Assembly: GCA_012729015.1 (NCBI GenBank)
Contig: JAAYDY010000044.1
Coordinates: 83,891-147,890 of the forward strand
DNA: 64,000 nucleotides
Source of the DNA: Phycisphaerae bacterium
GTDB lineage: Bacteria > Planctomycetota > Phycisphaerae > FEN-1346 > JAACEH01
Reading direction: 5' to 3'
The position numbers and the translations under genes are program-made. Positions 8,525 through 17,782 of this stretch are shown here, in pieces (the first letter of the stretch is position 1; each line of letters opens with the position of its first letter). The notes under the pieces are model-generated. The model did not search any database. It was given only the letters and a program-made list of their open reading frames with translations, and was not told the DNA's origin.

Positions 8525-9679
8525 ATGGGGCGTCCGAGTTCCGCTGAGAAGATGGTCATCGCCCTCGCCCATGGCATCGCCGAGGGGCGGTGGCCGCCAG
8601 GGAAGCCCCTGCCCTCGATTCGCCGCCTGGCCAAGGAACTGGAGCTCTCCGTTCCGACGGCAATCAAGGTGGTCCATCTGGCGGTTCAGCGAGGCATGGT
8701 CGCCTTGCGGTCCGGCAAGCCGGCCATGGTGCTGGCGAACGCGCCGCACGTGGCCGCAGAACTGCTCAGGCAGGTTCCGCTTCCTCCCGCGCTCGCCCGC
8801 GAGGACGAATCGCACAAGACACGCATCGCGCTACTGTATCCCGAGAAGGACCACCCTTTGAGATTCGCCCCGCATGTGGCCCTTGCAAGGCACCTTGCCC
8901 TGGCAGGCGACCGGGCGGGACTTCGGTTCGAGCCGGTCGCCTGGCCGATGAAGGATCAGGTTCCTTTTGCCTTGTCCTTGCCGGCCCGCGGCTTCCGCGC
9001 CGCGGCTTTGCTCGGGATGCACAGCTTCTATCGGGTGGGTCTGGCCGCGCTGCTGGATCAGAGGTTCCCCGCCGTACTCATCAACCGCCGTCACTCGTGC
9101 TCCGGCGTCCCCGCCGTCGCCGGCGACGACTACAAACCGGCCCGGGACCTGGCCCTTAGACTCATCCGCCTGGGCCACCGCAACCTCTCGCTCGTGTGCG
9201 AAGTGCTGCCAACGATCGACATGCAGCCGCACGACGCGCTCCGCGGATGGATTGACGGCCTGGCCGAGGGCGGCGTGCTCGACGAGTGTCCCATGCCGGT
9301 GCATATTCTGCCCAACTTCGAGAATCTGAGGAAGTGTCCGCGCACCTTCAACGAACTGCTCCTGCGACCGGATCGTCCGACGGCCCTGTTCTTCCTCTTG
9401 CCGGACTGGATGGAAATCATCCTGAACGATCCCCGGTTCGCCCGGTTCCGCGTGCCGGAGGATATCAGCCTGATCGTCTCCGGTCCCGGCGAACGGCCGC
9501 CCGTGCTCTCCAACGGCTCTCCGATCAGCGCCCTGGACCTCGACTACCAGCGTCTGGCCGATTGCGTGACGCAGAACCTCATCGACCTGATCGCAGGGAG
9601 GCCCTGCCCGCAGTTGCTGCTCCTGCCCCACAAGCTTCAACTGACCGACAGCATCGGCCCGCCGCCCGAAGCGCCTTAG
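8525..9679 (+). CDS. GntR/LacI-type transcriptional regulator
   Basis: This 384-residue protein has an N-terminal winged-helix DNA-binding domain of GntR type (residues 1-70; PLPSIRRLAKELELSVPTA then VQRGMV). It is joined to a LacI-type periplasmic-binding-protein sensor domain (about 100-380), with ALLYPEK, a VLINRRHS strand and LALRLIRLGHRNLSLV. This is the AraR-like architecture that senses sugars, and such hybrids are frequent in planctomycetes and Verrucomicrobia. The ATG at 8525 starts directly at the domain boundary; an earlier in-frame start would add unconserved residues. Targets are unknown. The divergent PEP-CTERM genes are the nearest candidates. Confidence 0.8.
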   Translation: MGRPSSAEKMVIALAHGIAEGRWPPGKPLPSIRRLAKELELSVPTAIKVVHLAVQRGMVALRSGKPAMVLANAPHVAAELLRQVPLPPALAREDESHKTRIALLYPEKDHPLRFAPHVALARHLALAGDRAGLRFEPVAWPMKDQVPFALSLPARGFRAAALLGMHSFYRVGLAALLDQRFPAVLINRRHSCSGVPAVAGDDYKPARDLALRLIRLGHRNLSLVCEVLPTIDMQPHDALRGWIDGLAEGGVLDECPMPVHILPNFENLRKCPRTFNELLLRPDRPTALFFLLPDWMEIILNDPRFARFRVPEDISLIVSGPGERPPVLSNGSPISALDLDYQRLADCVTQNLIDLIAGRPCPQLLLLPHKLQLTDSIGPPPEAP

Positions 9680-9779
9680 CGTCTGGCCGGTGGGCGTTCG
9701 ACCACGGCCACCGGGAACGGCGGCCTCCTGAGCCTCTGGCAGCACATTCCAGCGGCGTATTCCCGTGTGGGTCTCGGGC

Positions 9780-9807
9780 TTGCATTGAGCGTGGATTCGC
9801 CTATAAT
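9780..9807 (+). promoter_or_regulatory. Candidate sigma-70 promoter for asd
   Basis: A perfect TATAAT at 9802-9807 is preceded, with a 16-base spacer, by TTGCAT at 9780-9785. Transcription would begin near 9814, giving a leader of about 70 bases that includes a small AGCCC/GGGCT hairpin. The asd ribosome-binding site AGGAG follows. Confidence 0.6.
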
Positions 9808-9884
9808 GCACGGCTCTTATCCTTGTGGCGCAGCCCGCCGTGGGCTCGGCACAGGCTTTCTGGACGGGTACAGGAGCTGGAATC

Positions 9885-10913
9885 ATGGGCAAGCGGGTTG
9901 TGGTCGTCGGTGCGACCGGCGCCGTCGGCGAGAATTTCATCAGCATTCTCCAGCAGCGGGACTTCCCGATCAGCAAGATCAAGTTCGTGGCGTCGGCCCG
10001 CAGTGCCGGCCGCAAGGTCGCGTTCAAGGGTCGGGAATACACGATCGAAGGCCTCAGCGACACGACGTTCGATGACGGGTGGGACATTGCCCTGTTCTCG
10101 ATCCCGAAGGCCATGAGCCGCAAGTTCTCGCCCATCGCCGCCTCGAAGGGCTGCATCGTCGTGGACAACTCCAACGCCTTCCGCATGGAAGCGGACGTGC
10201 CGCTGGTGGTGCCGGAGGTCAACGGCGACGACGTGACGAAGGCCTCGCGCGGCATCATCGCCAATCCGAACTGCTCCACGATCGGCATGGTCGTGGCCGT
10301 AAATCCGCTGCACAAGGCCAAGACGGTCAAGCGTCTGGTCATCACCACGATGCAGAGCGTCAGCGGCGTGGGCCTGAAGGCCATCGAGGAGCTCAAGGCG
10401 GAGTCCGCGGCCGTTCTCGCCGGCAAGCCGTACACCCGGTCGATTTTCCCGCACCAGATGGCGTTCAACGTTCTGCCGCAGATTCCGCAGAGCGACGCGT
10501 TCGATGCCAACGGGTACACGTCCGAAGAGATGAAGCTGCTGCACGAGACGCGCAAGATCATGCACGCCGACTCGATCCGCGTGACCATGACATGTACTCG
10601 CGTGCCGGTGATCTACTGCCACAGTGAGGCGGTCAACATCGAGTTCGAGAAATCCTGCACGCCGGACGAGGCCCGCGCCATCCTGTCGAAGGCCCCGGGC
10701 GTGACAGTCCTGGACGACGTTTCTCAGCAGCAGTATCCCCTGGCGACGGACATAGCGGGCCAGGACGACACGTTCGTCGGCCGCATCCGCCAGGACGAGT
10801 CGCTGGACGGCAACCGTGGCATCAACCTGTGGCTCGTGTCGGACAACCTCCGCAAGGGAGCCGCTCTGAACGCGGTGCAGATTGCCGAAACGCTCGTTGC
10901 GAAGGGACTGTAG
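9885..10913 (+). CDS. asd: Aspartate-semialdehyde dehydrogenase
   Basis: This 342-residue enzyme reduces L-aspartyl-4-phosphate to aspartate semialdehyde with NADPH, a step towards lysine/diaminopimelate, threonine and methionine. The NADP-binding loop is VVGATGAVG at the N-terminus, the catalytic cysteine is Cys130 in ANPNCSTI, and the acid/base histidine lies in RVPVIYCHSEAV. The length is normal. The ATG at 9885 is preceded by AGGAG with good spacing, and the glycine loop starts within eight residues. It sits alone between the regulator and the convergent lpxB, sharing a hairpin terminator with the latter. Confidence 0.97.
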   Translation: MGKRVVVVGATGAVGENFISILQQRDFPISKIKFVASARSAGRKVAFKGREYTIEGLSDTTFDDGWDIALFSIPKAMSRKFSPIAASKGCIVVDNSNAFRMEADVPLVVPEVNGDDVTKASRGIIANPNCSTIGMVVAVNPLHKAKTVKRLVITTMQSVSGVGLKAIEELKAESAAVLAGKPYTRSIFPHQMAFNVLPQIPQSDAFDANGYTSEEMKLLHETRKIMHADSIRVTMTCTRVPVIYCHSEAVNIEFEKSCTPDEARAILSKAPGVTVLDDVSQQQYPLATDIAGQDDTFVGRIRQDESLDGNRGINLWLVSDNLRKGAALNAVQIAETLVAKGL

Positions 10914-10948
10914 CAGCCGGCGGCATTCATCGCTGCCCGATCCATTAC

Positions 10949-10986
10949 CAGGCCACGGTTGAAGACACGTCTTCGGCCGTGGCCTG
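10949..10986. terminator. Bidirectional hairpin between asd and lpxB
   Basis: CAGGCCACGG (10949-10958) and CCGTGGCCTG (10977-10986) form a perfect 10-bp stem. The inner segment can extend it through GAAGA/TCTTC. It lies 35 bases after the asd stop and directly abuts the lpxB stop codon, so it probably ends both convergent transcripts. Confidence 0.65.
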
Positions 10987-12177
10987 TTATATGTTCAATC
11001 CGAATCGCCACCAGGGCACGGGCGGGATCTCGCGGCCCACAAGGTCCAGGGCCAGTCTGGCGGCGCCGTCCGACGCGCCGCCCTGGCCGAGCTTCCGATG
11101 CACGTCCGCCAGTTCCTGCCGCATCTGCCGGTTCCGGTCGGCGTTGGTCAGGATGTCCACGGCGTCGTCGGCAATGGGCTCGGGGCCGCCCCAATAGAGG
11201 AAGTACTCGGGGATGATCTTGCGCTGGGCCACGGCATTGGGCAGCGACAGAAACGGCGTCGTCAGCAGCCAGCGGCCGAGCAGGTGGTATTGCCACCGGC
11301 TGACGGGATACAGGGCGATCATCGGCGTGCCGAAGCAGGCCAACTCCAGCGTAGCCGTGCCGCTCGAGGCCAGCGCGAAGTCGGCCAGAGCCATCAGTTC
11401 GTTGGTCTTGCCGACGAACGTTTCTACGGGCACATCGGGAGCCTGTCGCAGGATGGGCGCCGCCTGGGCCGCGTGAGCCTGATTCAGGCAACCCATCACG
11501 ACCCGCATGCCTTCCACACGTTTCTGCATGAGGCGGCACACGTTCAGATAGAGCGGCAGGAGGCCGGCAATCTCGCTTGTCCGGCTGCCGGGAAGAAGCA
11601 GCACGATCTTCTGTCCGGTGGGGCCGCACAGCCGCTCCGCGACGGTCGGGTCGGGCCGAAATCCGGCGAAATGATCGATCAGCGGGTGGCCGACAAAATG
11701 GGCGTCGATGCCGTGGCTGCGATAGAACTCCACCGTGAACGGGAAGATGCACGCCACTCGCGTCAGACGTCGGGCCATCTTGTGAACGCGGAACGAGGCC
11801 CAGGCCCACAATTGTGGCGGCACGTACCACATGGTGGGAATGCGGCGGCAACGGCCGCGGCTGGCCAGGACGAAGTTCAGGCCGGGGTAGTCCACGAAAA
11901 CCATCACGTCGGGTCGCTCGTACTGGAGATGCCGATCCACCTCCGCGATCAGTTTCAGATAATGGCCGATCTGGAGCAGCGGCTCGACCACCAGCATGTG
12001 GCTGCCATGGGCGGTCATGTCTCGGATGAGGCGGCACCCCTGCGCGGCCATGAGCGGACCGCCCAGCCCGAAAAACGTGGCGTCGGGCGACTGGCGGCGC
12101 ACGGCGGCCAGAAAATTGGACGCGTGCAGGTCGCCGCTGGGCTCCCCTGCCGAGATGAATATCCTGGGTCCGCTCAT
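10987..12177 (-). CDS. lpxB: Lipid-A-disaccharide synthase
   Basis: This 396-residue GT19 glycosyltransferase joins UDP-2,3-diacylglucosamine to lipid X to form the lipid A disaccharide at the inner face of the cytoplasmic membrane. Family landmarks are the N-terminal ISAGEPSGDLH, VFVDYPGLNF, the YVPPQLWAW segment and VGHPLIDHF. Its presence implies a lipopolysaccharide-type outer membrane. The ATG at 12177 gives the canonical N-terminus. No other lpx gene is adjacent. It is divergent from rimO, and a candidate promoter lies just upstream. Confidence 0.95.
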   Translation of the reverse strand: MSGPRIFISAGEPSGDLHASNFLAAVRRQSPDATFFGLGGPLMAAQGCRLIRDMTAHGSHMLVVEPLLQIGHYLKLIAEVDRHLQYERPDVMVFVDYPGLNFVLASRGRCRRIPTMWYVPPQLWAWASFRVHKMARRLTRVACIFPFTVEFYRSHGIDAHFVGHPLIDHFAGFRPDPTVAERLCGPTGQKIVLLLPGSRTSEIAGLLPLYLNVCRLMQKRVEGMRVVMGCLNQAHAAQAAPILRQAPDVPVETFVGKTNELMALADFALASSGTATLELACFGTPMIALYPVSRWQYHLLGRWLLTTPFLSLPNAVAQRKIIPEYFLYWGGPEPIADDAVDILTNADRNRQMRQELADVHRKLGQGGASDGAARLALDLVGREIPPVPWWRFGLNI

Positions 12178-12208
12178 GTCCTGTGTCCCGTGTGCCGACG
12201 ACGGGCAG

Positions 12209-12238
12209 ATTCTAGCAGAATGCCGCGGCAGTCGCCAA
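12209..12238 (-). promoter_or_regulatory. Candidate promoter for lpxB
   Basis: On the minus strand TTGGCG (12238-12233), an 18-base spacer and TAGAAT (12214-12209) are seen. The -10 is preceded by TGC, giving an extended -10. The predicted leader is about 25 bases. Confidence 0.45.
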
Positions 12239-12411
12239 ATCCAAACCCGGCAAGACTATGCCGCCGCGAAGGATACCTGTATGAGGGCGCTGCGGCACTC
12301 TCTGGCGCGAAAGCCGCCTTGACCTTCCCGGCCCTGATGCGTAGACTTCCTGTGCGCCGTGGGCGCGCGGCCGCATCACGGTCCGAGATCCGTTGGTTCG
12401 ACTGGAAACCT

Positions 12412-13797
12412 ATGAACTCACAGCCTTCCAACATCACCAACCCGCCGACGGTCGTCGGGTTCGTCAATCTGGGTTGTCCGAAGAATCTGATCGACGGCGA
12501 GCGTATGCTTGCCAACCTGGCCCTCAGCGGCTACGTCGTCACGGGCGACCTGGATTCGGCGGACGTGGGTGTGGTCAACACATGCGGCTTCATCGAGGCT
12601 GCTCGCGACGAGGCCGCCGAGGTCATCGACGAACTCATGGATCGCAAACGGGCCGGCCAACTGCAATTGGTGGTCGTGGCCGGGTGCTACCCGCAGCGAT
12701 CGTACAGGGAAATCCTGGATCGCTGGCCCGACGTGGACGCCGTCGTGGGGCTCTCGGCCCGCAATGAACTGGGCCATGTGATCCGCCGCGCCGTCAGGCA
12801 GAAGTCCGACGAACCCGTCCTGTGCGTATGCTCCTGCGGCAAACCGATCCCCTTCGACGACCGCGAACGCCTCCGCCTCACGCCCCGACACTATGCCTAC
12901 CTGCGCGTCAGTGAGGGGTGCGACAACCGCTGCTCCTATTGCAGCATCCCCCTGATTCGCGGCCGCCTTCGCAGCAAACCCGCCGCCGCCATCGTCGAGG
13001 AGGGGCGCGAGCTGCTCGCCGACGGCGCGTCGGAGCTGATCGTCATCGGCCAGGACACGACCGCCTACGGCCACGACTTCAAGGGCAACCGCCGCAACAC
13101 CGACATCGCCACGGTGCTTGGCAAACTCGACCGCCTCCCCGGAATGCATTGGCTGCGTCTGCTCTATACGCATCCGGCCTCGTTCACCGACCGGCTGATC
13201 GGCGCGTTCGGCGAGTTGGAGCACCTGCTGCCGTACGTCGATCTGCCGCTGCAACACGCCTCGGACCCGATCCTGACGAGCATGGGCCGCCGCACGACCC
13301 GCGCACAGATCGAGGCGCTGATCGGCAAGCTGCGGCGCGAACGGCCGGACCTCATTCTTCGCACCACCATGATCGTCGGCTACCCCGGCGAGTCCGACGC
13401 GGCATTCCGTGAACTGCTGGACTTTGTCCGCGGGATGCGGTTCGACCGGCTCGGCGCCTTCGCCTACAGCAGCGAGCCGGGCACCCGCGCAGCCGACCTG
13501 CCCAACCAGGTGCCCGGACCGGTCCGGCAGCAGCGATACGACGAGCTCATGTCACTCCAGCAGTCCATCGCGACTGAGATTCAGCAGCAGGCCGTCGGCC
13601 AATGCCTCGACGTCACCATCGACCGTGGCGGCGACGAAACCGGTCCGTCCCACGGCCGCTTCTGGGGCCAGGCGCCCGACATCGACGGAATGACCGTTGT
13701 TCGCAGCTCGTCGCCCCTGCCATGCGGGCGCAGCGTCCGCGTCAGAATCACCGCGGCCGACGCCTATGACCTTGAGGGAGAGGCCGTCGGCGAGTAG
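12412..13797 (+). CDS. rimO: Ribosomal protein S12 methylthiotransferase
   Basis: This 461-residue radical-SAM enzyme adds a methylthio group to an aspartate of ribosomal protein S12. The N-terminal UPF0004 domain carries the auxiliary-cluster cysteines in NLGCPKN, VNTCGFI and AGCYPQ (about 22, 58, 92). The radical-SAM cluster is CDNRCSYC (170, 174, 177). The C-terminal TRAM domain covers about the last 65 residues. SIPLIRGRLRS and PYVDLPLQH favour RimO over MiaB. The frame stays open for over 1.3 kb upstream through the lpxB region without conserved sequence, so the ATG just before the PPTVVGFVNLGCPKN segment is used. It heads a tight run with pgsA, addB and addA (gaps of 12 and 10 bases, then an overlap). 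Confidence 0.95.
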   Translation: MNSQPSNITNPPTVVGFVNLGCPKNLIDGERMLANLALSGYVVTGDLDSADVGVVNTCGFIEAARDEAAEVIDELMDRKRAGQLQLVVVAGCYPQRSYREILDRWPDVDAVVGLSARNELGHVIRRAVRQKSDEPVLCVCSCGKPIPFDDRERLRLTPRHYAYLRVSEGCDNRCSYCSIPLIRGRLRSKPAAAIVEEGRELLADGASELIVIGQDTTAYGHDFKGNRRNTDIATVLGKLDRLPGMHWLRLLYTHPASFTDRLIGAFGELEHLLPYVDLPLQHASDPILTSMGRRTTRAQIEALIGKLRRERPDLILRTTMIVGYPGESDAAFRELLDFVRGMRFDRLGAFAYSSEPGTRAADLPNQVPGPVRQQRYDELMSLQQSIATEIQQQAVGQCLDVTIDRGGDETGPSHGRFWGQAPDIDGMTVVRSSSPLPCGRSVRVRITAADAYDLEGEAVGE

Positions 13798-13809
13798 AAT
13801 CGTCACACT

Positions 13810-14469
13810 GTGAAACGCCACATACCCAACCTGCTCACCGCCTCGCGGCTCGCGATGGCCGTGGTCGTCTTCGTGCTTGTCGCCGCATGGCGGAGCGATC
13901 GCCCGGACACCCGTCTACTTCTCGACATGGCCGTCGGCGTATTCCTCCTGGCGATGCTCAGCGACGTGCTGGACGGATGGGCCGCCCGCCGGCTTCACTC
14001 GTCGAGCGCCCTGGGACGAATCGCCGACGCCTTCACCGACAAGATCCTCGTCTGCGGAACCTTCGCCTTCCTGGCAGGAGGCAATTTCATCTCGAACCAG
14101 GATGGAGCCACGGCGGCGTTGACGGGCATCGCGACGTGGATGGTCGTGGTCCTGTTCTCCCGCGAGTTTCTGGTCAATGCCATCCGTGGCTGGAGCGAGA
14201 GCCTGGGCCGACCGTTCCCGGCCACGGTCTACGGCAAAGTCAAGATGAGCCTTCAGTGCGTGACCATCATCTACATTCTGCTCCACGTGGGCCACCTCCG
14301 CCATGCGGCGCCATGGGCCGCCGCCGTGCGGGACACGCTCGTGTGGGCCACGGTGGCGGTCACAGCCCTGAGCGCCCTGGTGTACGTCGGCCGCACGTGG
14401 CGGCTGATACGCACGACCGACGGCAACAGGCCCGCCGGATCGGTGGATTCCTCCAACGCACCCGAGTGA
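13810..14469 (+). CDS. pgsA: CDP-alcohol phosphatidyltransferase (phosphatidylglycerophosphate synthase)
   Basis: This 219-residue integral membrane enzyme makes phosphatidylglycerol phosphate from CDP-diacylglycerol and glycerol 3-phosphate. The CDP-alcohol transferase signature DGx2ARx8Gx3Dx3D is complete (Asp52, Asp55, Gly56, Arg60, Gly69, Asp73, Asp77), and several hydrophobic helices follow. The start is a GTG giving MKRHIPNLLTASRL, the typical PgsA N-terminus. The gene follows rimO by 12 bases and precedes addB by 10. The exact alcohol substrate is inferred from N-terminal similarity; another CDP-alcohol transferase is possible. Confidence 0.88.
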   Translation: MKRHIPNLLTASRLAMAVVVFVLVAAWRSDRPDTRLLLDMAVGVFLLAMLSDVLDGWAARRLHSSSALGRIADAFTDKILVCGTFAFLAGGNFISNQDGATAALTGIATWMVVVLFSREFLVNAIRGWSESLGRPFPATVYGKVKMSLQCVTIIYILLHVGHLRHAAPWAAAVRDTLVWATVAVTALSALVYVGRTWRLIRTTDGNRPAGSVDSSNAPE

Positions 14470-14479
14470 AACGACGCTC

Positions 14480-17400
14480 ATGGCCACATCGGCGACGGTG
14501 ACTCTGCTGCTCGGCCCGGCGCGATCGCGCAAAGCCGCGACCGTCCGCACACGCTACCTGGACCTGGTGGCCGACTGCCCGCCGGGCGACCTGTCGCGAC
14601 GGGTCCTGCTCCTGGTGCCCACCGGCACGCGACGCCAGACCACCATCGACGCACTGCTGCGCGAGAGCCGCGACGGCCTCCTTGTGCAACCGAACGTCTG
14701 GACATTCCCCCAGTACGCCGAGTGGGCCCTTGGCCAGCTCGGCGCGCCCGTCCGCAGGGCCACGGAGTTGCAGCGGCACGGCATCCTCGCTGCGGCTCTT
14801 GCGTGGTGCGCCGCGAGGAAGCAGCTTCGCTACCTCCTGCCCATTGCCGACCGCCGAGGACTCGTGGATTCACTGGCCGACGTCATACGCCGACTGAAGA
14901 CTGAGGCTATCCGACCGCAGGACTTCGCCCGCGCCGCCGCCAAGAGCGGCCTGGCGCGGGATCTGGCGGCCGTCTACACCCGCTACCAGCACCAGTTCGA
15001 GACCTCCGGCCTGTACGACGATGCCGGCCTGTTCTGGCAGGCTCGCGAGGCGCTGGCGGCCGCCAAGGAGCGGTTCCCTTGGCCGGCTCACGTACTCGTG
15101 GACGGATTCCAGGACTTCTCCAGCCCCCAGCGCGCCATTCTCCGCACACTGTACGACCATGGCGCGCAACTGGTGGTCACTCTCCCGTGCTGCCGCGAGC
15201 GGCCCGAGCTGTTTGCCCCGACGCTTCGCACGCTCGACCACCTCCAGACCGCGTTCGATCACCACATCGCGGTCGAAGAGTTTCCGGCTCCTGACGCCAC
15301 AACGCCCCTGGCGCGCGTACAGGAGTCGCTGTTCGCCGACTCCGCCGCACCGCCCCACCCCGACGCCGCCTCGGCCGTCACGTTTGCCGAGACCGCCGGA
15401 TACACGCGAGAAGTGGAGTTCCTGGCCCAGCGCATCAAACAGTGTCTCGTCGCGGGCACGGACGGCCATTCATCGGATGGCGACGCAATCCGCCCTGCCG
15501 ACATTGCGATCATCCTGCCGGCACGACAACCCTACGAGGACCTCATCGCCCGTGTTTTCCCGAGCTACGGCATTCCCGTCAACGGGCTGTCCGGAACCTC
15601 GCTGATCCGTATGCCGCTGGTGCGGTGGCTGCTCGAATTGCTCCGCCTGCCGCTGAACAGCTTCGCCTATGGGGCGCTCGTCGGCGTTCTTCGCTCACCG
15701 TACTTCCCGTGTGAGTTGCTCGACGCCGAGCCGCGCACGCTGGAAGCCGCCTGCCGCATGCTCCATTGCGTTGGAGCCTTCGAGGGGCTGGCCGATCATG
15801 TCGAAGCCCTTCGCGACCACAGCCGCAGGCTTCGCGAGGGGTCCCTTTCGGGCGACGCCGACGCCGCGGAGTCTGCGGCCGAAGCCGATCTGGCCGACAA
15901 GGTGGTTCTGCTTCTGCAGCGCCTCGCGGCCCGGCTTGGCGTTCTGCCGCAACGGGCATCGCGGGCACATCATCTGGCAGCAACCAGAACCCTCGTGGCC
16001 GAGTGCCGGTTCCGGTCGGCTGCAATCGCGGCAAACGACCGGGAACTGGCGGCCCGGGATCTTGCGTGCCTGTCCGCCCTGGAAGCCGTCATCGCGGAGA
16101 TGAGCGGACTCGACGAGTACGCCCCGGCCGACTCCCTGACGGCTGCGGACTTCGTCGCGGAACTGGAGGAGGCCCTGGCCGCAGCCACCGTGGCGCCGCC
16201 GCGACATGCCGGCGGCGCGGTCCACGTGCTCGATACAAGGTCGTCGCGTGCCCTGACGTTCAAAGTTGTCGCCCTGCCCGGCCTGACTGACGGCCTTTGG
16301 CCGCAGCCGATGCGATCCGATCTGGCCGACGCGCCCCAGTCGCAGGATTCGCTGGCCGGCGCCGGCCTGAGTTCCCCCGACCGCCGCGATCATCTGGCCG
16401 AGCAGCGGTTCCTGTTCTACATGGCGGCGTCGCGTGCCTCGCAGCACCTGATCGTCACGCGACCGGCTGCCGACGAGGCCGGACGCCCGCTCTGTGCCAG
16501 TCCATTCTGGGCCGACATGGCTCGTGCCGTGTTCGGTCGGCCGCATCCCGAGGTCCATGTCGTCACGGCCCGCGACGCCGAGCAGCCGACCGAAGGCATC
16601 GCCGGCCCCGAGGCCCTGCGCCGTGCCGCCATGTCCGCCCTGGCCTCCCCCGACGCACGCGGGCTGGCCGTGCTGGCTGCGGCCCACGCGGTCGACTCCG
16701 TGATCAGGCCGACGTGTCACGCCGCGGCAGTCATCCTGGAGCGCGAATCACCTCGCCCCTTCGGCCGGTTCGACGGCGTGCTGAGCGATGGCCGAATCGC
16801 CGAGGCGCTGGCCTCCACCTACCCGTCGGCCCGCCCGCTCAGCATCACCAGCCTGGAGCATTTCGCCCAGTGCCCGTTCTGGTTCTTCGCCGAGACCGTG
16901 TGCCGGCTCGACGCCGTGGAGCCGCCCGAGGAGACCCTGCTCGACGATCAGGCCGGGTTGCTCTACCACGATATTCTGTGCGAGTTCTACCGGACGTGCC
17001 GCCTGGATCAGACGGTGGGCGCCCGACTGAACCGGGTGCCACCGGACCGCCTTCGCCACGCAATGTCACAGGCCGTGGACCGCGTCTTCGCGCGACGGTC
17101 GGGCCAGACGCAGTCTACGTTGCCCGCCCTGCTGGCGATTCAGCGAGAGGATATCCGCGAGCGGCTACTGGCCTACGTGGAGGCAGAAGCCGAGCGCTGC
17201 GCCGACCTGGCCTACGATCTCGAGCCTCTGGTCTTCGAGTGGTCCTTCGGCATGCCTGTTCCGGACAACGCTGCGGGCGAAAGCACCGAGTCGCCCGCCG
17301 TCGTGCCATCGCCCTATGGACCGATACGCCTGCGTGGCCGCGTGGACCGCATCGACCGCGCCACCGACGCTACGGCCGGCCGCGCGTGGCTCGAGATCGT

Positions 17401-17782
17401 GGACTACAAGAGCGGCAGCCGCCCCGGCAACCTGGCGTCCCGGCTGCGCGACGGGCTGGTGCTCCAGTTGCCGCTGTATCTACTGGCGGCGGATCAACTG
17501 CTGTCGCGCTCCCTGAAGGCGCCCGCCGGACTCGGCGCCTACTACTATCTCCGCGACGTGCGGCACCACGTCGGCGTCACGTTGACCGGGGACAAGGCCG
17601 ACTCGGGGCGCGAGCTGGTCGAACTTGCGACCGCCCGGGCGGTGGCAGCCATTGCCGCCTGTCGACGCGGCGAGTTTCCGCCGGTGTCGGCCGACGAGTG
17701 CCCCTCGTATTGCCCCTACGACCGCCTGTGCCGCGCCGCCCGCTGGCGCGTTGATCGCAAGATGCCGGAGGCCCGGCCATGA
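14480..17782 (+). CDS. addB: AddB-like ATP-dependent nuclease subunit with Fe-S PD-(D/E)XK domain
   Basis: This 1,100-residue protein is the AddB-type partner of a RecBCD-class end-resection complex. The N-terminus has a helicase-like fold whose nucleotide loop reads GPARSRKA rather than GxxGxGKT/S, so it is probably inactive. The C-terminal nuclease carries the active-site strand EIVDYKSGS (Asp975, Lys977). It also has the four-cysteine iron-sulphur staple: Cys798 in FAQCPFW, and Cys1074, Cys1078 and Cys1084 in CPSYCPYDRLC. The ATG at 14480 follows pgsA by 10 bases. The stop overlaps the addA start as ATGA, so the two subunits are translationally coupled. Confidence 0.88.
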   Translation: MATSATVTLLLGPARSRKAATVRTRYLDLVADCPPGDLSRRVLLLVPTGTRRQTTIDALLRESRDGLLVQPNVWTFPQYAEWALGQLGAPVRRATELQRHGILAAALAWCAARKQLRYLLPIADRRGLVDSLADVIRRLKTEAIRPQDFARAAAKSGLARDLAAVYTRYQHQFETSGLYDDAGLFWQAREALAAAKERFPWPAHVLVDGFQDFSSPQRAILRTLYDHGAQLVVTLPCCRERPELFAPTLRTLDHLQTAFDHHIAVEEFPAPDATTPLARVQESLFADSAAPPHPDAASAVTFAETAGYTREVEFLAQRIKQCLVAGTDGHSSDGDAIRPADIAIILPARQPYEDLIARVFPSYGIPVNGLSGTSLIRMPLVRWLLELLRLPLNSFAYGALVGVLRSPYFPCELLDAEPRTLEAACRMLHCVGAFEGLADHVEALRDHSRRLREGSLSGDADAAESAAEADLADKVVLLLQRLAARLGVLPQRASRAHHLAATRTLVAECRFRSAAIAANDRELAARDLACLSALEAVIAEMSGLDEYAPADSLTAADFVAELEEALAAATVAPPRHAGGAVHVLDTRSSRALTFKVVALPGLTDGLWPQPMRSDLADAPQSQDSLAGAGLSSPDRRDHLAEQRFLFYMAASRASQHLIVTRPAADEAGRPLCASPFWADMARAVFGRPHPEVHVVTARDAEQPTEGIAGPEALRRAAMSALASPDARGLAVLAAAHAVDSVIRPTCHAAAVILERESPRPFGRFDGVLSDGRIAEALASTYPSARPLSITSLEHFAQCPFWFFAETVCRLDAVEPPEETLLDDQAGLLYHDILCEFYRTCRLDQTVGARLNRVPPDRLRHAMSQAVDRVFARRSGQTQSTLPALLAIQREDIRERLLAYVEAEAERCADLAYDLEPLVFEWSFGMPVPDNAAGESTESPAVVPSPYGPIRLRGRVDRIDRATDATAGRAWLEIVDYKSGSRPGNLASRLRDGLVLQLPLYLLAADQLLSRSLKAPAGLGAYYYLRDVRHHVGVTLTGDKADSGRELVELATARAVAAIAACRRGEFPPVSADECPSYCPYDRLCRAARWRVDRKMPEARP

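Noticed and set aside
11098-12411. An N-terminal extension of rimO by more than 400 codons over lpxB
   Set aside because: RimO's conserved N-terminus begins right after 12412, and lpxB on the other strand is unmistakable.
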